Positions 35,229-44,427 of a DNA stretch of 60,194 nucleotides are shown here, piece by piece. Made by a program: the position numbers and the translations under genes. Source of the DNA: Methanomassiliicoccales archaeon (GTDB taxonomy: Archaea; Thermoplasmatota; Thermoplasmata; Methanomassiliicoccales; JACIVX01); the NCBI GenBank assembly GCA_029907465.1, contig JARYLV010000009.1:1-60194 (forward strand), read 5' to 3'. Position 1 is the stretch's first letter. Every line of letters begins with the position of its first letter. The notes under the pieces are model-generated. The model saw only the letters and a list, made by a program, of their open reading frames with translations. It was not told the DNA's origin and did no database searches.

Positions 35229-35840
35229 CTACGAGGCGATATAAACGACCCTGCGTCCCCTCTGCTCCGCTCTGATCTTGCCTTTTTCAACAAGTTCGTC
35301 GATCATCTGTGAGAGCACGTCCTCGTCAATGCCGATGATTTTCAACAGCTCCTGGAATGTCTGTCCACCCTCAACCCTCGCGCTCTCGACGATCATGTTC
35401 TTTGCCCGCTCAATCAGTTCCCTTTCCCGGATCTCTCTCAACTCCTTCTCTTTTTCCAGGGCGACGCGGTCAACCTCTGCCTTGAAAAGTTCCATCGCCC
35501 TCGCTTTGAACTTCTCGACATCATATTCGAGGAGATCAACGAGCTCATCAGCATTAATCCCGAGAACCTTCCAGAGATCCAACCGCTCCCTATAGTTCGC
35601 AGACCTCGGGGGCTGTGCTTCAGTCGGTCGCGCAATCGAGGGAATATATATAATTCCTGTATTCTTGAGCAAATGGTGTAATCTTTCGATTTTCTCAGTC
35701 AGTTGACCTTCTTCTTCCACCTCGGTTTCAAAAACTGGAGCCCCAGCAATTTTCTTGAATCCAGCCTCATTGAAGATACGTTCGATTTCCGCAGGCGACT
35801 TGCCCTCACTACTATATTCCACTTTGACAAAGGCCTTCAT
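35229..35840 (-). CDS. Conserved archaeal protein with C-terminal winged helix
   Basis: The 203-residue product begins MKAFVKVEYSSEG, has a middle helical, charged part and ends in a winged-helix-like segment QTFQELLKIIGIDEDVLSQMIDELVEKGKIRAEQRGRRVVYI. I do not recognise the family with certainty. The first 70 residues look like a small alpha-beta domain. A TATA-like TATTTAATA at 35871-35879 points to transcription from about 35849, so the ATG at 35840 is preferred over the one at 35858. Confidence 0.65.
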   Translation of the reverse strand: MKAFVKVEYSSEGKSPAEIERIFNEAGFKKIAGAPVFETEVEEEGQLTEKIERLHHLLKNTGIIYIPSIARPTEAQPPRSANYRERLDLWKVLGINADELVDLLEYDVEKFKARAMELFKAEVDRVALEKEKELREIRERELIERAKNMIVESARVEGGQTFQELLKIIGIDEDVLSQMIDELVEKGKIRAEQRGRRVVYIAS

Positions 35841-36057
35841 CCGTATCCAAAAAGGCATATCTTTCTGCGGTATTAAATATTGATCTTCTCGCTTTTATCT
35901 TTACATGGCACTGCGGTGACATTGGAGATTTGGTCCTCTACTGCTTGGACGGATTCCTAAAATGCATCCATTGGGCCGTGAGGAGGAACTTCGTTAAACA
36001 AAGCAATATCATCTGGCACCCGCCAGGGCAAACCATATTAGTAAAGGAGTGTCTAAT

Positions 36058-37299
36058 GTGTGTAGCGATCCGATGGCCGATGGCACAAGGACGATTTCAA
36101 GGGAAACTGAATTCATCATCAATTGGTTTAGAAAACATTATGAGAGGTCGCCACCCCCTCCGCCTGAGCGTTTCGGAAGGCGCGAATTTGGCTTCATGTT
36201 CTTCGACAGGGACTTCGTCCAGCGGCACGTCGCTTTCACGAGGGTGAATGAACTGGCCTCCTTCCTTGTCTCACAGGTACCAGCGCATGTCTATTATTCT
36301 TCTGCGTATTATGAAGTTCCATCAGCCCCTACCATGGAGGAGAAGGGGTGGTTGGGCGCTGACCTCATCTTCGATCTCGACGCAGACCACATCAAAGGCG
36401 CGGAATCGATGAGCTATCCCGAAATGCTCTCCAATGTTAAAAAGGAGATCATACGTCTTCTTGATGAGTTTCTCATGGGTGACCTGGGGTTCGGATCGCG
36501 GGACATCAAGGTCGTTTTCTCAGGCGGAAGAGGATATCACGTCCATGTGAGCGATGACCGCGTGACATCACTCAGAAGCCACGAACGCAGGGAAATCGTA
36601 GATTTTATTACTGGCACGGGCCTCGACATCGACTGGCTTTTTCCGATGGGGCCCTTTGAAAAAAGGCAATTCAAGCATGTGACGAAAATCGGCATTTCGA
36701 GAAGGTTCCCCTCTGCGCGATCAGCTGCGTGGCGCCGTCGACTTCGCAAGGGTACTGAGATGCTGTTGGATGAGATCACTGGCCTGTCTATAGATGCGAT
36801 CAAAGAGCGCTATCCCTCGCTGAAAGACGCATCAGACCATCTCATCGAGAAGATGCTTGACGATCTCTTCTCAAAGAGGGGAGAAATTAGGGGAAAGGAG
36901 AACCTCTTCGAGAAAAACACGCTTGAGATCTTCTCTTCGGACAAGGTGAGAGACCTTTTTCTCAAGTTTGTCTTTGAAGAGGTGAAGTCGAGAGTGGCTG
37001 GGCAAGTGGATGAGCCGGTGACGAGCGATATTAAGAGGTTGATTCGTTTGCCCTTTACCCTCCACGGGAAGACGGGGCTTCTCGTCGTCAAGATGAGCAG
37101 AGATGAACTCGACGAATTTGATCCTCTGAGGGATGCGGTGCCAGACACCTTTACCGATGATCCAGTCAAGCTCATCACTAATCGTAAGATCGATATAAAA
37201 CTGAGGGGTGAGCGCTTCGCCCTTGAGGGCGAGGTCGAAGTCCCTCTTTTCGCGGCGATCTTCCTCCTCTGCAGGAAGGAAGCAAAGCTCGCCGTATGA
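36058..37299 (+). CDS. priS: DNA primase small (catalytic) subunit
   Basis: A 413-residue PriS of the archaeal-eukaryotic primase superfamily. The catalytic aspartates are in LIFDLDADHI (D106, D108), the nucleotide-binding stretch is VVFSGGRGYHVHV, and IDWLFPMGPFEK and SDIKRLIRLPFTLHGKTGL follow as expected. It synthesises primers for both strands together with PriL, which is not in the window. Starts at 36049 (GTG), 36058 (GTG) and 36073 (ATG) are in frame. I chose 36058 because GGAG lies eight bases upstream. Confidence 0.92.
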   Translation: MCSDPMADGTRTISRETEFIINWFRKHYERSPPPPPERFGRREFGFMFFDRDFVQRHVAFTRVNELASFLVSQVPAHVYYSSAYYEVPSAPTMEEKGWLGADLIFDLDADHIKGAESMSYPEMLSNVKKEIIRLLDEFLMGDLGFGSRDIKVVFSGGRGYHVHVSDDRVTSLRSHERREIVDFITGTGLDIDWLFPMGPFEKRQFKHVTKIGISRRFPSARSAAWRRRLRKGTEMLLDEITGLSIDAIKERYPSLKDASDHLIEKMLDDLFSKRGEIRGKENLFEKNTLEIFSSDKVRDLFLKFVFEEVKSRVAGQVDEPVTSDIKRLIRLPFTLHGKTGLLVVKMSRDELDEFDPLRDAVPDTFTDDPVKLITNRKIDIKLRGERFALEGEVEVPLFAAIFLLCRKEAKLAV

Positions 37300-37481
37300 T
37301 TTTTGTGGCCAAGTTGATCTGGCAGCATGAATGATCCAGCCTTCGAGCAATTCAAATTCGATGTCGATTCTTGAGTTGTTGGGTCTCCTGAAAAATGGAT
37401 TAGAGAAGTGAAGTTATCCAGATCGATAAACCACAACGAAAAATATATATTCATTCCAGGTCATGCTTCGTAACGAGCCTG

Positions 37482-38324
37482 ATGGAGGGCGGAAAGGAGG
37501 CGCTTGAGGGCGGATGGCGATTGACGCGCATCCGTCGTATTAAATTCTATTTATACCTAATCCAAGTCATTTTCACGATTGCCACGGTCATCGTTCTCAT
37601 CTTCTCTGAAAAGGCATTTTCGCTCAAGCCATTCTATCTGCCAATCAACTCTTTTATCTATTTTCTACTCCTCATGGGCGTCATCATCGGGGCTGAGAGC
37701 TTTTATTTCAGAGCGCTTGAGATAAGACTTGCACGTTCGATGAGCTCGAAGTCTTTTATGGCAAAGCGGTTCATCAGGAGGAGCATAATCATCATTGCCA
37801 TTTGCGCCGCTGTCATCATCATTTTGAAAGTACCGTTCATCTACAACGCGTTCGAAGAGGCCATGAGTACAAGCGGAACGGTATCGAGCGTCGTCGAATT
37901 CAACAATAAAGATCACCTCGGCATCGTTTCAGTGAACCGGATCACGATCGAAAGTGATGGGAATGCAGCAAACGTTTACGTCGTCAGTTCGGACTATTAC
38001 CCAGCAAACAATCCAACATACATGATCGACCCAGAGATGCTAAAACTGCACAGGATCAATTATCTTGATTACACCGTCAACGCGAGCGACCCGACGATCA
38101 GCTTCGACTTTCCTGACGCGAAATACGGCACATTCTATATCGTCGTCGAGCATTTAGATGATGACCTTTCACCACTCTCTTACACGCTGCACAAGAACAT
38201 CTCACCGATTTTCCTAGACTATGTCCCTCTCTTTGCCCTCATCTTCATCATTGTCTACGCGACCGCGATCATATACTTTTCAGCTCTTAGAAGGAAATAC
38301 GCTGGTGAGTCGATTTATCGGTAA
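37482..38324 (+). CDS. Membrane protein with a central extracytoplasmic domain
   Basis: A 280-residue protein with three transmembrane helices near residues 22-42, 53-75 and 100-120. An outside domain of about 130 residues follows (NAANVYVVSSDYYPANNPTYM...), and a last helix lies at 247-268 (VPLFALIFIIVYATAIIYF). I recognise no family. An AATATATATT promoter element at 37441-37450 sits about 30-35 bases upstream of the ATG. The 3' end overlaps the converging radical SAM gene by ten bases. Confidence 0.65.
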   Translation: MEGGKEALEGGWRLTRIRRIKFYLYLIQVIFTIATVIVLIFSEKAFSLKPFYLPINSFIYFLLLMGVIIGAESFYFRALEIRLARSMSSKSFMAKRFIRRSIIIIAICAAVIIILKVPFIYNAFEEAMSTSGTVSSVVEFNNKDHLGIVSVNRITIESDGNAANVYVVSSDYYPANNPTYMIDPEMLKLHRINYLDYTVNASDPTISFDFPDAKYGTFYIVVEHLDDDLSPLSYTLHKNISPIFLDYVPLFALIFIIVYATAIIYFSALRRKYAGESIYR

Positions 38325-39154
38325 AGGGCACAGCAGCATTTCTGCGTTTCAACTCTGTAACCCTCTTCTCTCAGGCTTGTGACTGTTCTCCTTGACGGTA
38401 GCGCGATACCAGTAACTCCGAGTTTGGCGCATTCGATTTCGAGCTCCCAGTTTCCCCTTGGCCTCATGCAACCGATGAGAACTGGGCAGTGGAGAGATTC
38501 AACAGCACGCCCCACAAAATTGAGGACACGGGAATCATCAGGCGGTCGCCGGTTGAATAGCGGAGTGCCTGGTGTCGGCCGGAAGATGATAACGACGAAC
38601 GCGGATATCGGAAGTCCCGACAGGAGGTCGATCACCTCGCATTCTTTATCAGAGTCATCAGAAAGGCCGACACAGTAGTGCGGGACAACCTTTTTTACAC
38701 CGTTATCAAAGAGCAATCTTATTGAGTTCAAATAGTCTGCTGGTGATGCTTCAATGTGAAAGATGTTCTTAATGACTCTCTCGTCCCCAACAACATCGAC
38801 CGAAAAGCAATCTGGGGCGGCCTCCGCCAAAAGAGGGATTGTGTCAGATCTAATGAGACCTGTGTGGACATTGACCTTCAGCCCCATTCTTTTAATTTCT
38901 TTGATCGCTGGTGCGAATCGATCGAGTTCAACCATTCCCCTCGAGTTCGAGCCTCCGCTCAGCAGAATGCCTTCAGCTCCCTGCTTGATGACCGAAGATA
39001 CAACGCATAACAGCTCTTCAGGCGATGTCGCAGGGATCATGTCACGGAGGTAGATTCCACGGCAGTGATCGCACATCAGAGTGCAGCGTGGCCCCGTGAT
39101 CGAGATAGCTGGAAAATTTCTGCCCGGGTAAAATGCGGTGATCGTTTCACTCAT
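38315..39154 (-). CDS. Radical SAM protein of the biotin-synthase-like COG1856 type
   Basis: A 279-residue radical SAM protein. CTLMCDHC supplies the CxxxCxxC cluster ligands right after FPAISITGPR. Further typical parts are GILLSGGSNSRGMVEL, KVNVHTGLI, DVVGDE, KVVPHYCVGL, IIFRPTPGTP, LIGCMRPRG and GIALPSRRTV. The C-terminal QKCCCALY adds cysteines that could hold an auxiliary cluster. This matches the archaeal group listed as uncharacterised homologues of biotin synthase. One possibility, from memory and weak, is relation to the archaeal LipS-type lipoate synthases, but no LipS partner is adjacent. The ATG at 39154 is preferred because the TATA box at 39187-39199 places the start of transcription after the GTG at 39178. 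Confidence 0.8.
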   Translation of the reverse strand: MSETITAFYPGRNFPAISITGPRCTLMCDHCRGIYLRDMIPATSPEELLCVVSSVIKQGAEGILLSGGSNSRGMVELDRFAPAIKEIKRMGLKVNVHTGLIRSDTIPLLAEAAPDCFSVDVVGDERVIKNIFHIEASPADYLNSIRLLFDNGVKKVVPHYCVGLSDDSDKECEVIDLLSGLPISAFVVIIFRPTPGTPLFNRRPPDDSRVLNFVGRAVESLHCPVLIGCMRPRGNWELEIECAKLGVTGIALPSRRTVTSLREEGYRVETQKCCCALYR

Positions 39155-39230
39155 GACTCCTTCCAATCTAAAACGCACTCTTCACCAAAATATTTATTCG
39201 ATTGAGACACTTCCACGAAGCGGAGATGAT

Positions 39231-39464
39231 ATGAGAGCGTTCAGGGTGGAAGGCACGTTCAAGATCAATCCTCGAAAGAAACAGAAGTTTAGCATTGAGA
39301 TCGCAGCGACCGACGAGAAGGACGCGATTCACAGGATACTCTCGAACCTCGGGAGCAGGCATAAGGTTCCTCGCAAGCAGATCCAGTTGAATGAGGTCAA
39401 GGAGATCAGCATTGAAGAGGCCACTGACCCAGTCGTTAGATATCTCGCAGGAGGGGCGCGATGA
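39231..39464 (+). CDS. rplX: Large-subunit ribosomal protein LX (L18Ae family)
   Basis: A 77-residue archaeal LX/L18a protein: MRAFRVEGTF, KQKFSIEIAATDEKDAIHRILSNLGSRHKVPRKQI and VKEISIEEA. GGAGATGAT lies just before the ATG. It starts the conserved archaeal gene order LX, prefoldin alpha, FtsY, with an ATGA overlap into the prefoldin gene. Confidence 0.9.
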   Translation: MRAFRVEGTFKINPRKKQKFSIEIAATDEKDAIHRILSNLGSRHKVPRKQIQLNEVKEISIEEATDPVVRYLAGGAR

Positions 39465-39883
39465 GCGAAAAAGAGTTGCAGGAGTCGCTCGCCCTTCTTG
39501 ATCTTTACAGGGCGCAGATCGAGAGCCTCGCCGAGCAGCAACAGATTGTCCAGGCATCAATTGAAGAGCATATGAGGGCGAAGTCAACGCTCGCGAGCAT
39601 CTCTGAATCCGAAGAAGGTACGGAGGTCCTCGTGCCAGTTGGTGGAAATTCATTCGTCTTTGCGAAGGTGGCTTCGAACAGGAAGGCGATCGTCGGGATC
39701 GGCAGCGGAGTTTCAGTCGAAAAACCCATGGATGAGGCGGTCAAAACGATCGAATCAAGGTTACAGGAACTTATCGACACCTTCAACAAACTCGGTGAGA
39801 GAAGATCGGCGCTCGAGGCACAGAGTTCCCAGCTGACGAGAAAAATCCAGGAAACCTATCAGAAAGTGCAGCAGAAGATTTAG
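39461..39883 (+). CDS. pfdA: Prefoldin subunit alpha
   Basis: A 140-residue prefoldin alpha. Two long coiled-coil helices flank a beta hairpin (VLVPVGGNSFVFAKVASNRKAIVGIGSGVSVEK), as in the known jellyfish structure. Prefoldin holds unfolded proteins and hands them to the thermosome. The start overlaps the LX stop (ATGA) and the next gene starts five bases after its stop, so it lies in one operon. Confidence 0.92.
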   Translation: MSEKELQESLALLDLYRAQIESLAEQQQIVQASIEEHMRAKSTLASISESEEGTEVLVPVGGNSFVFAKVASNRKAIVGIGSGVSVEKPMDEAVKTIESRLQELIDTFNKLGERRSALEAQSSQLTRKIQETYQKVQQKI

Positions 39884-39888
39884 GACTG

Positions 39889-40845
39889 GTGGCCAAGTTG
39901 TTCGAGTCGCTGAAGCAAAAACTCTTTGGATGGAAGAAGAAGGCGACCGAACTTCCAGAGTCGCCGGAGACGATTATCGGCGACAGCGGACGAAAGATTT
40001 CTGAAAATGTGCTGGACGAGATACTCTGGGATCTCGAGATTGATTTGCTCGAGTCAGACGTTGCCCTTCCAGTTGTGGAAGAGATCAAGAAGGGCGTTCG
40101 TGATAACTTGGTAGGTAAGAAGATAGAAAGGGGGTATGCCCCCGAGGACGCCATCGAGCTCGCACTCAAGAGTTCTATTGAGAAAGTCCTTAAGAGGAGT
40201 GAGTTCGACTTTGACCAATTCATAGCGACCCGGCAAAAACCTGTCGTCCTCATGTTCGTCGGCATTAATGGGACGGGCAAGACGACTGCCATCGCGAAAA
40301 TCGCCCACCGCCTTCAAAAGAACGGGATGAGCTGCGTGCTCGCAGCTTCCGACACTTTCAGGGCGGGCGCGATCGAACAACTGGGTGTTCATGCGGAAAG
40401 GCTAAACTGCAAGATTGTCAAACACAAACCCGGGAGTGATCCAGCCGCCGTAGCCTTTGACGCGGTCGAGCATGCCAAAGCGAGGAAGAAAGACGTCGTC
40501 CTCATCGACACGGCTGGGAGAATGCAAACGAATGTGAACCTGATGGATGAAATGAAAAAGATCAAACGGGTTGTCAAACCAGATCTCGTGATTTTCGTTG
40601 GCGATGCCCTTGCAGGCAACGACGCAATTGAGCAGGCTGCGACGTTCGATAAAGAGGTTGGGATCGACGCCGTCATACTCACGAAGATTGATGCGGACGC
40701 GAAGGGGGGTGCTGCCCTCTCTATCGCACACGCAGTCAACAAACCGATCGCCTTCCTTTCGACGGGTCAGGGATACGATGACCTCATCAAGTTCGATAGC
40801 AAGTGGATGGTCGAAAGGCTGTTCGCAAAGGAGCCTGCCAGCTAA
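39889..40845 (+). CDS. ftsY: Signal recognition particle receptor FtsY
   Basis: A 318-residue SRP GTPase: G1 FVGINGTGKTTAIAKIAHRL, DTFRAGAIEQLGVHAERL, DVVLIDTAGRMQTN, TKIDADAKGGAALS and the end AFLSTGQGYDDLIKF. The acidic A domain found in bacteria is very short, as usual in archaea. It receives SRP-ribosome complexes at the membrane. It starts with GTG. Confidence 0.93.
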   Translation: MAKLFESLKQKLFGWKKKATELPESPETIIGDSGRKISENVLDEILWDLEIDLLESDVALPVVEEIKKGVRDNLVGKKIERGYAPEDAIELALKSSIEKVLKRSEFDFDQFIATRQKPVVLMFVGINGTGKTTAIAKIAHRLQKNGMSCVLAASDTFRAGAIEQLGVHAERLNCKIVKHKPGSDPAAVAFDAVEHAKARKKDVVLIDTAGRMQTNVNLMDEMKKIKRVVKPDLVIFVGDALAGNDAIEQAATFDKEVGIDAVILTKIDADAKGGAALSIAHAVNKPIAFLSTGQGYDDLIKFDSKWMVERLFAKEPAS

Positions 40846-40895
40846 AAGTGTTATCTTTTAATAAAGGCGCAGAAGATCAATCGCTCGACTGCAGA

Positions 40896-42146
40896 TCAGC
40901 GCTCGAACTGATCTGGATAACAAATCGTCGCAAGCATGACCGCAAAGACCTTTGCGTCGTTGATAAGGTTGTCCACCTTCGAATATTCATTGACCGCGTG
41001 CGCCACCCCATCAACCGTTTGCCACACGTATGCCTCGAACCCTGCCTGTCTGAAGAGATTGGCACATGTGCCGCCACCGATACCCCTTGCCACAGGTTCA
41101 ATCCCTTTCACCCTCTTGATCGCTGATACAAGCGCGTTTATCGCGTCAGTGTTTGTTGATGAGGGGGGACCTGCCTTAGTCAACTGCTCTGTTTCAATCC
41201 TAATTCGCGCGCCTGTCCTCTCTTCAAACAACACAGCAATCGTCTCAACGGTTTTCCTGACCTCTTCGATCTCATACTCTGGCAATACGCGGAAGTCGAG
41301 ATAGAAAACGTCCTCCGCCGGGATCGTGTTGATGTTACCTACTGTCTGCAACCGCTTCGTCGGCTCAAATGTAGAATTTGGCGGGATGAAGAGGTCATTC
41401 AACTTACCGTATTTTTCCGTCAGGTGATCGAGCAGGAAAGACATGAATTTCGATCCGACCTTCATCGCATTGATCCCCTTTCCAGGGGAAGAGGCGTGTG
41501 CCTGAATGCCTTCAACGGTGATCTTAAGCCAGAGGAGTGATTTTTCGGCGACCTCGATGACAGACCCGTCCGGCACACCATAGTCTGGCACATAGATCAT
41601 GTCACCGGACCGGAACACACCTTCCCTAATGAGGAATTTGATCCCTTTTTCATTCCCGCACTCCTCATCAGCCACAAGCGCCAGACCCATTGTCTTTTCG
41701 CCAATCAATCCGAAACTGTTGATCGCCTTGGCGGCAAAGAGCGATGCGATAAGCGCCTGACCATTGTCCTCAGCGCCGAGACCATAGAGCTTGCCATCAA
41801 CAACCCGAGGGGAAAACGGAGGATAGCTCCAACCGTCAAGATCTCCAGGCGGCACCGTGTCCATATGTGTGACTATCCACGCAGTTTGATCAGAAGAGCC
41901 CCTCTTCTTAGCAACGATATTTGGTCTCAAACGGAGGCGTACCCTTTCGTCGAGGGCATCGAACAATTCAATCTCTTCGAACCCGCAGCGTTCGGCGAGT
42001 TCTTTCAGATATCTCGCCCTCTCAAACTCCCCATCACCCCCATTCTCAGGGCCAATTGCGGGAATTCTGATGAGTTCCTTCAACGCTTCGACCATTTCGT
42101 CTTTATAATCATCTATGACAGCAAGCAGTTCATCAACGGATGGCAT
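40896..42146 (-). CDS. M20 family metallopeptidase
   Basis: A 416-residue M20 (ArgE/DapE/CPG2) hydrolase. Metal ligands appear in THMDTVPPG, GAEDNGQ, VADEECGNEKG and the C-terminal VAHAVNEYSK, and the dimerisation domain lies around 190-310. The alternating GIGGGTCANLF segment is typical. The substrate could be a succinylated or acetylated amino acid or a dipeptide. It is a single gene converging on ftsY. Confidence 0.85.
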   Translation of the reverse strand: MPSVDELLAVIDDYKDEMVEALKELIRIPAIGPENGGDGEFERARYLKELAERCGFEEIELFDALDERVRLRLRPNIVAKKRGSSDQTAWIVTHMDTVPPGDLDGWSYPPFSPRVVDGKLYGLGAEDNGQALIASLFAAKAINSFGLIGEKTMGLALVADEECGNEKGIKFLIREGVFRSGDMIYVPDYGVPDGSVIEVAEKSLLWLKITVEGIQAHASSPGKGINAMKVGSKFMSFLLDHLTEKYGKLNDLFIPPNSTFEPTKRLQTVGNINTIPAEDVFYLDFRVLPEYEIEEVRKTVETIAVLFEERTGARIRIETEQLTKAGPPSSTNTDAINALVSAIKRVKGIEPVARGIGGGTCANLFRQAGFEAYVWQTVDGVAHAVNEYSKVDNLINDAKVFAVMLATICYPDQFER

Positions 42147-42295
42147 CAGATCACTCTAAATGAGAAGAGACTTATTTCCTTATAAATCATTATGGCCACG
42201 ATTTCTTGTCCATGAAAACACCCACTGATCGATCATCCGCATGATCTTGAGTCAAAGACCCACGATTGATGTCCAGCCTGTTATTTTCTAGTTTG

Positions 42296-43159
42296 TCACT
42301 CGTATTTATGGAACCCCCAGCCAGTCTTTCTCCCGAGGCGACCTGCTTGAACCAATCTTCGGAGCAAGGGGCATGGCCGGTATTTCGGATCTCCATACTC
42401 ACTGTAGAGCACTTCCATGATATTGAGGCAAACATCTAGGCCGATGAGATCGGCCAGCTCGAGGGGTCCCATCGGATGATTTGCACCGAGCTTCATGACC
42501 TGATCGATCGCCTCAGCCGATGCAACACCTTCCATCAAACAGTATGCGGCCTCGTTGATCATCGGCACGAGAATTCTATTCGTACAGAATCCTGGGAAAT
42601 CGTTGACCTCGACGGGTACTTTGCCCATTCTAACGGCGAGCGCCTTAACCAGTTCCTTCGTATCATCGGCGGTCTGTACTGCCCGAATGACTTCTACGAG
42701 TTTCATGACCGGGGCGGGGTTAAAGAAATGCATACCGACGACCTTATCAGGCCGCTTCGTTGCCGATGCGAGTTCTGTGATTGGGATCGAGGACGTATTC
42801 GATGCAAGAATCGTATCTGGCTTGCAGATAGAGTCGAGGGATGCAAACACCTGCTTTTTTGCGGCCCGGTCCTCGAGGATCGCCTCGATAACAACATCCG
42901 AATCCGCTAGGTCTTCGAGTCTAACCGAGCCCCTGATTCTCGACATTATACTCTCCTTGTCTTCCTTTGTCATCTTCCCCTTTTCAATCGCCTTACTCAG
43001 GCCCTTCTCAATTTTCGCAATTCCGCTCTGAATGAATGAATCACTGATATCGTTCAGGATGACTTCATACCCACTCTGCGCAGCGACCTGCGCGATACCG
43101 CTCCCCATCGTCCCTGCGCCGACAATGCCGATCTTCCTCACATCATCAATCTTCTTCAT
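42296..43159 (-). CDS. hbd: 3-hydroxybutyryl-CoA dehydrogenase
   Basis: A 287-residue NAD(P)-dependent dehydrogenase: the Rossmann start [61 protein letters not shown] with the catalytic His, and [17 protein letters not shown]. The length fits short-chain hydroxyacyl-CoA dehydrogenases of the Clostridium Hbd type. It is cotranscribed behind the thiolase, so the pair can interconvert acetyl-CoA, acetoacetyl-CoA and 3-hydroxybutyryl-CoA. Confidence 0.9.
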   Translation of the reverse strand: MKKIDDVRKIGIVGAGTMGSGIAQVAAQSGYEVILNDISDSFIQSGIAKIEKGLSKAIEKGKMTKEDKESIMSRIRGSVRLEDLADSDVVIEAILEDRAAKKQVFASLDSICKPDTILASNTSSIPITELASATKRPDKVVGMHFFNPAPVMKLVEVIRAVQTADDTKELVKALAVRMGKVPVEVNDFPGFCTNRILVPMINEAAYCLMEGVASAEAIDQVMKLGANHPMGPLELADLIGLDVCLNIMEVLYSEYGDPKYRPCPLLRRLVQAGRLGRKTGWGFHKYE

Positions 43160-43188
43160 CTCATTCCCCCCAAGACCCTCATTGTTCT

Positions 43189-44364
43189 TTATTTCCTAAC
43201 AATCATGGCGACAGCGTTTCCACCACCAAGGCACAGCGTTGCCAGACCGGTTTCCTTATTCCTGTCGTGCATCGCGTAGAGGAGTGTTGTCAGGACTCTG
43301 GCACCACTGCACCCAATTGGGTGACCGAGTGCAACTGCGCCACCATTTACATTGAAGATCTCCTCGGGAACATTGAGCTCTCTCTTGACAGCGACAGAGG
43401 CCGTCGCGAAGGCCTCGTTGTGTTCGAAGAGGTCGATGCGGTCGATACTCATGTTGTTCCTTTTGAGGAGCGCCCTGACCGTTGGGATCGGCGCTTCCAT
43501 TATGTATTCTGGTTTAACCCCACCAGTGTTGTAATCGATGATCGTCGCCATCGGTTTAATCCCCCTCTCCTCCGCGAATTCCCGCGAGGCGACGACGACC
43601 GCTGCGGCTCCATCACTGATCTGTGATGAGTTTCCCGCTGTGACGATACCGTCTTTTTTGAAAACCGGTTTCAGTTTTGCCAGTGACTCCATAGAGACAT
43701 CTGGGCGGACGCCCTCATCAACCTTAAACTCGATATCTCCTTTCTTCGTGCTAATTTTGTATGGGACGATTTCCTTCTCAAACCGTCCAGATCGAATTGC
43801 CTCGAGTGCCTTGGTGTGGCTCTGATACGCGAGGAGGTCTGCGTCTTCCCTCGTCACCCCATACTTCTCCGCCACAATCTCACCAGTCATCCCCATCAAC
43901 ATGCCCGCATTCGAATCGAAAAGGCCATCGAAAATCATATGGTCGACGACTTTACCGTCATTCATCCGATAGCCCCACCGGGCCTGCGGGAGCAAATACG
44001 GTGCCGCACTCATGTTTTCCATTCCTCCGGCAACGATCACATCGTACTCCCCAGCCTTGATCGCATTCGCAGCGAGCATAACTGCCTTCAGGCCGGATCC
44101 GCACATCTTGCTGATGTTGAGCGCACCGATCTCGTACGGAAGACCGGCCCTGATAGCCGCCATCCTCGCTGGGTTCTGCCCGACGCCAGCTGGAAGACAA
44201 ATGCCCATGATACATTCCTGAATGTCGGTAGGCTCCAGCTGGGCCCTCGATACGCTTTCTTTTATCACGTGCGCCCCGAGGTCATAAACTGGGATGTCCT
44301 TAAGTGCTCCACCAAATTTTCCAACAGCTGTTCGAACAGCGCTGAGTATTACAACTTCTTTCAT
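43189..44364 (-). CDS. atoB: Acetyl-CoA acetyltransferase (bacterial-type thiolase)
   Basis: A 391-residue thiolase with all active-site parts: [15 protein letters not shown] (nucleophilic Cys), [30 protein letters not shown] (second Cys) and [10 protein letters not shown]. It resembles bacterial degradative/biosynthetic thiolases rather than the archaeal mevalonate-pathway type that pairs with a DUF35 protein. GAGGAG lies nine bases before the ATG. With the downstream dehydrogenase it points to fatty-acid or butyryl-CoA metabolism, possibly acquired from bacteria. Confidence 0.9.
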   Translation of the reverse strand: MKEVVILSAVRTAVGKFGGALKDIPVYDLGAHVIKESVSRAQLEPTDIQECIMGICLPAGVGQNPARMAAIRAGLPYEIGALNISKMCGSGLKAVMLAANAIKAGEYDVIVAGGMENMSAAPYLLPQARWGYRMNDGKVVDHMIFDGLFDSNAGMLMGMTGEIVAEKYGVTREDADLLAYQSHTKALEAIRSGRFEKEIVPYKISTKKGDIEFKVDEGVRPDVSMESLAKLKPVFKKDGIVTAGNSSQISDGAAAVVVASREFAEERGIKPMATIIDYNTGGVKPEYIMEAPIPTVRALLKRNNMSIDRIDLFEHNEAFATASVAVKRELNVPEEIFNVNGGAVALGHPIGCSGARVLTTLLYAMHDRNKETGLATLCLGGGNAVAMIVRK

Positions 44365-44427
44365 CAAGTACCACTCCTCGTTCACTAAATGATAGTCGGA
44401 CTTCGCTGCGTGACTAACAGTTGGTGA

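Noticed and set aside
35881-36057. Small RNA or short gene upstream of priS
   Set aside because: Neither C/D box pairs nor a tRNA-like fold were found, and the short frame at 35930 has no promoter or ribosome-binding support.
38315-39154. Confident assignment as lipoate synthase LipS
   Set aside because: The known systems use two different radical SAM proteins encoded together. Only one is present and the similarity is from memory.
42190-42295. Short minus-strand frame downstream of the hydroxybutyryl-CoA dehydrogenase gene
   Set aside because: It overlaps the real gene in another frame, has no recognisable domain and no start signal.
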